9,581 nt of DNA from Bryobacterales bacterium (GTDB lineage Bacteria > Acidobacteriota > Terriglobia > Bryobacterales > Bryobacteraceae). Below are positions 5,543-9,581 of the stretch, one piece after another. The notes below the pieces were generated by a model that saw nothing but the letters and a program-made list of their open reading frames with translations, was not told where the DNA came from and did no database searches. The DNA lies in assembly GCA_003132865.1 (NCBI GenBank), contig PKYZ01000587.1:227-9807 (forward strand), in the 5' to 3' direction. The translations under genes and the position numbers were made by a program. Every line of letters begins with the position of its first letter. Positions within the stretch are counted from its first letter, which is position 1.

Positions 5543-7408
5543 TCACTTCACCGTGAGTTTCAGCGCGTAACTGCCGGTAACGACATAATCGAATGGCAGG
5601 GACATCTGCTCCGAGGCGCTGTCCGGCGATGTGATCAGCGAGCGGTTGGAGCCGCGCCCGGACTGCATGACGTTCAAAACCGAGGCAGGCAGGCTGGGCA
5701 GGGTCTTATCGTCGTAATACGCGGTGGGGCTCGCTTCCAAGAGCGAAACATACAATTTATTGTTACTGCGCTCCTGGTTGATGAGCGAGACGGTCTGCGG
5801 CAGGTCGATGTAATGGTTCAGCATGCCGGCCGCGGTCTGCATGCGGTTGATGGTGTCCGCGTCGCTCAGCATGATTTTATGCTCGCCCTTGGCCAGTCCG
5901 GCCGGTATCTTGAGCGTGAAATCGCATTCCAGGCTTTCGCCGCGGTAGGGACGCAAGAAGACCTTCACCGCCACATCGTCGCCGGGGCGCGCCTCGGGAG
6001 TCGCCAGCCAGGCGTTTTCGATGCTGGCTACGCGGCGCTCGGGCAGCAGGTCCACGGTTACGTTGACGCGCTTGACGCTGGGCGGATTGACGGCGTTCAG
6101 ATACAGGCGGTTGAATTTGTCGCCCCACCAACCGGCCAGCACCATGGGCGCGGGCATGGGCATCTCACCGGACGCCTGCATGGTGGAAAGCGACAGGTTC
6201 GGCCCGCCCTTCAGTTCCACGTCGCCGGTCAGCCGGTAAGTGGCCTCGTCCTTGAACTCGTTCAGCTCGGAAAGCGAGTTGAACAACGTGACCATCATCA
6301 GGTAAGGCGTCCACTTCTGCTGCACGAAGACGTTGAAGCGGAAATCCTTTTTACTGCGCACCGCGTTATTCTCGCCGAAGGAGCGGACCTGTACGGTCAC
6401 TGGAATCATGTCGGATTCCTGGCCCGGCACGCCCATGATGCCGCTGTGGCGGTCCTGATGCAGCGCGCCGACGATCTCGGTGGCATTGGCGAATTTGTTG
6501 GGCTGGAATTGCGAAGCCAGGGTCATGATGACCTCGCCCTTGCTCATGGGCATGTCCACCGGGCCGAGATTGAAGAAAGGATGCCCGAAGGCCAGCACGC
6601 GCTGCCCGTCGTTGTAAGTCACGGTGCCCAGGCCGGTGATACTCATATCGCCGGAAACCAGCACGCCCGCAACCGGATCGCCCGGACGCAGGGAATTCTG
6701 CCAGCCGGCCGCGGGCTTGGCCGTGTAGGTGGTGCTGGACGCGCTGCCGCCCTGCGCCGCCGCGATACCAAGCTGCTCGAACAGCGGACCGAAATCGCGC
6801 AGCACGTTCTCGTGGAAACCGGAGAACATCAGCGGCGTTTCGATGGGAACCATCATTTGCGCCTGCCGCGGCAGGTTGGGCGATGCGCCCGCGGCTACGG
6901 CCTGCGCCAGCAGATCGCCCGGTACGGCGACCTGGCTGCGCGCCGCCGCTCTATCGGGTGTGCGCGCATCGGCGGGACGCGATTGGTCGAAATCCTCGAT
7001 CTCCAGCATCAGCTCGGCCGGCGTGATGCCGCAGATTGCGTCCGGCGAAAAAACGCTGAGCCGCAGGGCCACCGCACCCACCAGCTTGCCATCGATGTAG
7101 ACGGGGCTGCCGCTCATCCCGCCGGCGACATTGGTGCGCACGGCCTGGCCGCCCAGTTTGGCCAGGATGATGTCCTGCCGCGGTCCCCACGCGTTCTTCC
7201 ACAGCCCGAGGATTTCCACGGGAATAGGCTCGGGCGTGGTCCCGGAGAACACCGTCCAGGCGGTGCCCCGCATACCCGGGCGGAGATCCGAAGCCTTGAA
7301 GACCTCCACCTTGCCGATGCGCGGACGTTCAGGCGCGAGGTCTGCCGCGCACAGGCGAAAGGCGAGCGCCGCAATCGACAGGACGATCGCGGCAATGCGA
7401 TGCTTCAT
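5543..7408 (-). CDS. Secreted SpoIVB-like (peptidase S55) domain protein
   Basis: A 621-residue protein. The ATG at 7408 is chosen because it gives a clean signal peptide (MKHRIAAIVLSIAALAFRLCA, cleavage near 21-22) and has GGAG 12 bases upstream; the frame is open further up to 7570 but without signal-peptide character. The S55 features are GMRGTAWTVFSG (46-57), the nucleophile motif GGMSGSPVYIDGKLVGAV (96-113, probable Ser99), and GLGTVTYNDGQRVLAFGHPF (about 258-278, probable His276). In Bacillus SpoIVB, a serine protease that cuts SpoIVFA, the His motif precedes the Ser motif; here it follows. The third triad member, Asp in SpoIVB, is not obvious; Asp79 in RQDIILAKL is nearest. The roughly 300 C-terminal residues are beta-rich and unrecognised. 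No sporulation genes are near, so a sporulation role is unlikely. It may be a secreted protease or an S55-derived binding protein, and probably shares a transcript with the propeller gene downstream. Confidence 0.85.
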   Translation of the reverse strand: MKHRIAAIVLSIAALAFRLCAADLAPERPRIGKVEVFKASDLRPGMRGTAWTVFSGTTPEPIPVEILGLWKNAWGPRQDIILAKLGGQAVRTNVAGGMSGSPVYIDGKLVGAVALRLSVFSPDAICGITPAELMLEIEDFDQSRPADARTPDRAAARSQVAVPGDLLAQAVAAGASPNLPRQAQMMVPIETPLMFSGFHENVLRDFGPLFEQLGIAAAQGGSASSTTYTAKPAAGWQNSLRPGDPVAGVLVSGDMSITGLGTVTYNDGQRVLAFGHPFFNLGPVDMPMSKGEVIMTLASQFQPNKFANATEIVGALHQDRHSGIMGVPGQESDMIPVTVQVRSFGENNAVRSKKDFRFNVFVQQKWTPYLMMVTLFNSLSELNEFKDEATYRLTGDVELKGGPNLSLSTMQASGEMPMPAPMVLAGWWGDKFNRLYLNAVNPPSVKRVNVTVDLLPERRVASIENAWLATPEARPGDDVAVKVFLRPYRGESLECDFTLKIPAGLAKGEHKIMLSDADTINRMQTAAGMLNHYIDLPQTVSLINQERSNNKLYVSLLEASPTAYYDDKTLPSLPASVLNVMQSGRGSNRSLITSPDSASEQMSLPFDYVVTGSYALKLTVK

Positions 7409-7433
7409 GGGGTTGAGTAGCTCCGTTACGACC

Positions 7434-7462
7434 ATTGTACTATGGCCGGCGCGGCGCCACGG
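7434..7462 (-). promoter_or_regulatory. Possible promoter of the S55-propeller pair
   Basis: On the minus strand TACAAT (7439 down to 7434) matches a -10 box in five of six bases and would start transcription near 7427, leaving GGAG (7424-7421) in a 19-base leader before the ATG at 7408. The -35 position (7462-7457, CCGTGG) does not match consensus and lies within the GC-rich hairpin at 7448-7475, so either an activator is needed or the true promoter is elsewhere. Confidence 0.25.
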
Positions 7463-7475
7463 CGCGTGCCGCGCC
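7448..7475. repeat. GC-rich inverted repeat in the divergent control region
   Basis: GGCGCGGC (7448-7455) and GCCGCGCC (7468-7475) form a perfect 8-bp stem around 12 bases. It lies between the leftward -10 candidate (7434-7439) and the rightward promoter (7490-7519). It could be a regulator binding site for the leftward genes, or simply GC-rich sequence; no partner protein is identifiable here. Confidence 0.4.
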
Positions 7476-7489
7476 ATGCGCGTCATAAG

Positions 7490-7519
7490 TTGGCAGGAAC
7501 TTCGCATGGCAACTATATT
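7490..7519 (+). promoter_or_regulatory. Sigma70-type promoter candidate for the PEP-CTERM gene
   Basis: TTGGCA (7490-7495) and TATATT (7514-7519), each five of six consensus bases, are separated by 18 bp. Transcription would start near 7526 and give a leader of about 127 bases before the ATG at 7653. The A/T-rich patch stands out in GC-rich DNA. Confidence 0.5.
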
Positions 7520-7581
7520 TCCCATTGAATCAATACAGTAGGGGGAGATTCGGAGGGCAAATCGCCGCAAACGGAAATCCG

Positions 7582-7605
7582 TGGTATACTCCCCAAGTCG
7601 GGGAG
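7582..7605 (+). promoter_or_regulatory. Extended -10 promoter candidate with inverted repeat at the start site
   Basis: TGG-TATACT (7582-7590) is an extended -10 element (TGn plus a five-of-six -10 box) with no good -35 box, predicting a start near 7597. The inverted repeat CTCCCC (7589-7594), AAGTC, GGGGAG (7600-7605) overlaps the end of the -10 box and the start site. A competing pair AGTCG (7596-7600) with CGACT (7608-7612) shares bases with it. If transcription instead begins upstream at about 7526, these would be alternative hairpins in the leader. Confidence 0.45.
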
Positions 7606-7652
7606 CTCGACTGGGAATTCCGGCTCAGGCGCTAGAGGGGGCGCTACCAGAA

Positions 7653-8801
7653 ATGAAGAAACATCTGTTGTGGGCTACGGTTTTGATTTCGGCAGTGGCA
7701 ACTGGCGCGCGTGCCGGCAACATCGACTTCACCACGTTCGTCACGAGTGCCAACATCGGCGCGGCTGAAGGCAGCAATACCAGCACTATCGCCTTCAATT
7801 ATGCCGGGAACGGGTTTGTGGGATCGGTGTATTTTGATAACCAGCTTTATTCGACGAACCTTAGCGGTGGCGCTGTCACGGCATTCGGTACACCACTCGG
7901 TACAGGTACCTTAGCTGGTGTGCAGTCCTCGGGTTCGGTCGGTGAGCTTGTAGTTGGCGCATCGCTGGGCCAGGCCGGCTTCGCCACCGGCGACATCTAC
8001 GCAGGTTCGGGAGCCGACGGTGATATCTTTCACTACACCAACAACGGATCCACAAGGCCAACATCAGGCTCACAGAACCTGTTCGCGACGCTCCCGGGCG
8101 GGTCCGGGCAGGTGCGCCAAATATTTTTTGACCCCGGATCCTCTTTTGGCGGCAACATGCTGGTGAGCACCACTACGGGGAACATCTATGAGATCACCTC
8201 TAGCGGCGTCGTAACCCTCTTGGCATCCGTCGGCCAGGACACCGAAGGAATGGACATTGCCACCAGCGCGTGGGGAACTTACGCCGGCGATTTGCTGGTC
8301 GGTTCCGAGGCTAGCGGCACGCTTCGCCTTATCAGCCCGGGCGGCGTCGTCACGGTTCTCGGGTCGGTAGGGGAGTTTCTCGGCGCGGAGACGGTCAGCT
8401 TTGTGCCGCTGAATCTCAACGCATCCGACCCTCTGCAGGGCTTTTATGTGGCCAATTTCGCAAGTAATGTCCAATTCGCTGCTGCGAGCAACTTCACGGG
8501 CCTGTTGGGAGATGCCATCATTACCGACGAAACCGGGGGTAGTACTATGTGGGATGTGCATTACAACGGCAGCACCTTCACGGTCACCCCGTTTACTTTT
8601 ACCGGGAACGCGATCAGCCAGTTTGAAGACGGCGAGTTTGTTACCAGCCAGCGTGAACAAAATACCCCAGAGCCTGCGAGCCTGCTCCTGATGGGCTCGG
8701 CCCTGCTTGGCTTAGGACTAGGACCCATCCTGAAACGCAAGATCGCGGTCGTAACGAGTCGGCTACATTTGAAGCTGCCGCTGCCCTGGACCAGGGCGTG
8801 A
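7653..8801 (+). CDS. Secreted PEP-CTERM sorting-domain protein with propeller-like repeats
   Basis: A 382-residue protein from the ATG at 7653, preceded by GAGGGGG (7635-7641) 11 bases upstream; the frame is open 24 codons earlier, but the signal peptide MKKHLLWATVLISAVATGARA (1-21) fixes this start. The body is rich in Gly, Ser, Thr and Val, almost free of Cys, and has loose repeats such as GGNMLVSTTTGNIYEITSSG and AGDLLVGSEASGTLRLISPG that suggest a beta-propeller. Near the end TPEPASLLLMGSALLGLGLG (338-357) plus PILKRK (358-363) is a classic PEP-CTERM signal: PEP motif, membrane helix, basic cluster. Exosortase normally recognises this signal for export and surface or matrix attachment; no exosortase gene is in the window. 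Unusually, 19 residues (364-382) follow the basic cluster, where family members normally stop. Specific function is unknown. Confidence 0.88.
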   Translation: MKKHLLWATVLISAVATGARAGNIDFTTFVTSANIGAAEGSNTSTIAFNYAGNGFVGSVYFDNQLYSTNLSGGAVTAFGTPLGTGTLAGVQSSGSVGELVVGASLGQAGFATGDIYAGSGADGDIFHYTNNGSTRPTSGSQNLFATLPGGSGQVRQIFFDPGSSFGGNMLVSTTTGNIYEITSSGVVTLLASVGQDTEGMDIATSAWGTYAGDLLVGSEASGTLRLISPGGVVTVLGSVGEFLGAETVSFVPLNLNASDPLQGFYVANFASNVQFAAASNFTGLLGDAIITDETGGSTMWDVHYNGSTFTVTPFTFTGNAISQFEDGEFVTSQREQNTPEPASLLLMGSALLGLGLGPILKRKIAVVTSRLHLKLPLPWTRA

Positions 8802-9088
8802 GCATTGCGGCGAATGAATCTTTGAATTTCGCTGGCGGCTCTCATGTGTCCGCCAGCCGCACGTAGGGATGCGGCGATGCGTGCTGTGGCGGCAGTGTAA
8901 CGTGTCGCGGAGAGGATCTTCGCAACGCTACAGCGGATAGCTCTAGGCTCCATCCGAGGCGGGTCCAGCACCAAAGCAGCACCAAGTTCCGACGCGCGGG
9001 CGGATATCCAGAATTGATCGGCCGCTTGAGGTGCCATGGCCAGCGGGACACCGTAGTACAGCGCTTCCTGGACGCTGTTCATCCCTCC
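8802..9088 (-). pseudogene. C-terminal fragment of a macrolide/UGT-type glycosyltransferase
   Basis: Leftward from 9088 the frame reads GGMNSVQEALYYGVPLAMAP, then QAADQFWISARASELGAAL, and ends the recognisable part with LRAAGGHMRAASEIQRFI near 8813. This is the sugar-nucleotide-binding C-terminal region of GT1 (MGT/UGT-like) glycosyltransferases: the GG-NS-EAL loop, the GVP-(P)Q-DQ motif and the final helix. Intact enzymes have about 400 residues; only about 90 remain. The His of the usual THGG motif is replaced by Leu because upstream sequence is unrelated, and the frame meets a TGA at 9137-9139. No stop follows at the natural end: the frame continues to 8561, antisense to the PEP-CTERM gene. 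Both ends are therefore damaged, and the gene is a remnant. Confidence 0.72.
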
Positions 9089-9293
9089 TAAGGGTTCCGG
9101 CCCCGTCTTCGTCTTCCTCCGCGTAGTTCCTCGGCATCAGTGTTTCGAGTGGCCGCAGCGTTTCATAGGTTCGCTCCAGTCCCTCCTCAAATTCCAGGAT
9201 GTCCGACGTGGCCATCTCCGCCATTTCCCGAATTGACTCTTCCCGCGAGGGCCGGTTGCACGCGTGGTGTTCATTGATGATCTTCGCGGCCAT
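9089..9293 (-). pseudogene. Unrecognised coding-like fragment (MAAKIINEHH...)
   Basis: From an ATG at 9293, with GAGGG about six bases upstream, a leftward frame encodes about 68 residues: charged and helical, including REESIREMAEMATSDILEFE and ETLRPLETLMPRNYAEEDED. Third codon positions are mostly G or C and the acid/base balance looks natural, so it was probably coding. Near 9089 it meets the glycosyltransferase fragment in a different frame, after which its translation becomes Arg-, Gly- and Pro-rich nonsense up to 8943. I do not recognise the family. It may be the front of a truncated gene. Confidence 0.35.
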
Positions 9294-9504
9294 GCGGTCC
9301 CTCGCCGTAGCGCAACAGCACCCACAGGCGCCGGGGTGTCACGTGCAGCGAATCCAGACGCACCTGACGGATGAGAAGAAACGCAGGCGAGACCAGCGCG
9401 GAAACCGCGGCCGCCAGCCACGCCGCGCCGCGCGTCGAGACCACAATGGACTCAAAGATGTAAAGTACTATGCCAAGTGAACAGATCTCCCCGCTGTGAC
9501 CACA
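9271..9504 (-). other. Possible remnant of a small membrane protein gene
   Basis: A leftward frame is open between a TAG at 9507-9505 and a TGA at 9273-9271. It has no ATG; a GTG at 9444 is the only plausible start. It reads SLGIVLYIFESIVVSTRG, then AAWLAAAVSALVSPAFLLIR, then a charged tail ending RLWVLLRYGEGPHGREDHQ. Two hydrophobic helices followed by a basic tail look like the C-terminal part of a membrane protein. It overlaps the start of the MAAKIINEHH fragment by 23 bases. An ATG at 9516-9514 in another frame (MTRVVWSQRGDLF) could be its original start, which would need a frameshift. Product unknown. Confidence 0.28.
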
Positions 9505-9524
9505 CTACGCGCGTCATGGCGGAT

Positions 9525-9581
9525 TTGACCTGACGGCTCCGGTGGAGGTAGGATATAAATGCGGGGTGGAGCAGTCTGGTA
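9525..9581 (+). promoter_or_regulatory. Possible promoter and start of a rightward gene at the window edge
   Basis: TTGACC (9525-9530), 18 bp, TAGGAT (9549-9554) resembles a sigma70 promoter. GGAGG (9544-9548) lies ten bases before an ATG at 9559 that opens a frame reading MRGGAVW before the window ends. The promoter and the Shine-Dalgarno candidates overlap, so both cannot serve the same ATG: either a promoter for a later start, or a ribosome site for this ATG with transcription from further upstream. Too little sequence remains to decide. Confidence 0.2.

Noticed and set aside
5813..7420. A 535-codon open frame on the plus strand, antisense to the S55 gene.
   Set aside because: Translation is rich in Arg, Gly and His with no recognisable motif. 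The opposite strand carries clear S55 motifs and a signal peptide.
7409..7570. 54-codon N-terminal extension of the S55 gene.
   Set aside because: It would put an Arg/Met-rich segment before the signal peptide, overlaps both promoter candidates, and has no ribosome site at its upstream starts.
7581..7652. 24-codon N-terminal extension of the PEP-CTERM gene from a GTG.
   Set aside because: It would start inside the -10 promoter candidate and bury the signal peptide; the ATG at 7653 has GAGGGGG upstream.
8831..8857. An 8-bp GC stem (GCTGGCGG with CCGCCAGC, 11-base loop) 30 bases after the PEP-CTERM stop, resembling a terminator.
   Set aside because: The same bases encode a conserved part of the glycosyltransferase C-terminus (AGGHMRAAS) on the other strand, and no T-tract follows. 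It is most likely a by-product of coding, though it may now act as a terminator by chance.

Overview
The window looks like a chromosomal segment of an Acidobacteriota bacterium, most likely Bryobacterales (Solibacter-like). This rests on three things: a PadR regulator directly followed by a 'duplicated orphan permease' (ADOP), an expansion characteristic of acidobacteria; a secreted SpoIVB-type (S55) protein of about 620 residues; and a PEP-CTERM protein. The DNA is GC-rich, with G or C in most third codon positions. No RNA gene, CRISPR array, transposase or phage gene was seen.

Layout. Positions 1-59 hold the first codons of a leftward gene, probably a LysE/RhtB-type exporter. Positions 61-176 form a divergent control region with a near-consensus sigma70 promoter (TTGACA, 17 bp, TAGAAT). 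Its spacer carries a perfect inverted repeat, CTAGGAG-AACA-CTCCTAG, that looks like the PadR operator. The rightward operon is padR-like (177-518) plus the 885-residue ADOP permease (520-3177). A short convergent gap (3178-3246) is packed with hairpins of a repeat also present at 101-124.

A leftward pair of secreted proteins follows. The upstream gene (7408-5543) encodes an S55-type protein whose two half-domains appear in the reverse order from Bacillus SpoIVB. The downstream gene (5490-3247) encodes a seven-bladed beta-propeller with C-terminal Ig/Fn3-like domains. A 142-bp element with inverted 30-bp ends (5395-5536) fills the gap between them and enters the propeller gene, where it encodes the hydrophobic core of the signal peptide.

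The divergent region 7409-7652 has a GC hairpin and two rightward promoter candidates. It leads to a propeller-like PEP-CTERM protein (7653-8801) whose C-terminus runs 19 residues past the usual basic end. From about 8802 to the right edge the DNA looks decayed: a glycosyltransferase C-terminal fragment that has lost both its N-terminal part and its stop codon, then two short leftward coding-like frames, none recognisable as an intact gene.

How the parts may work together (inference): PadR probably represses its own promoter and so controls the permease. The S55 protein and propeller protein are probably co-expressed and act outside the cytoplasm. The PEP-CTERM protein would be sorted to the envelope by an exosortase encoded elsewhere.
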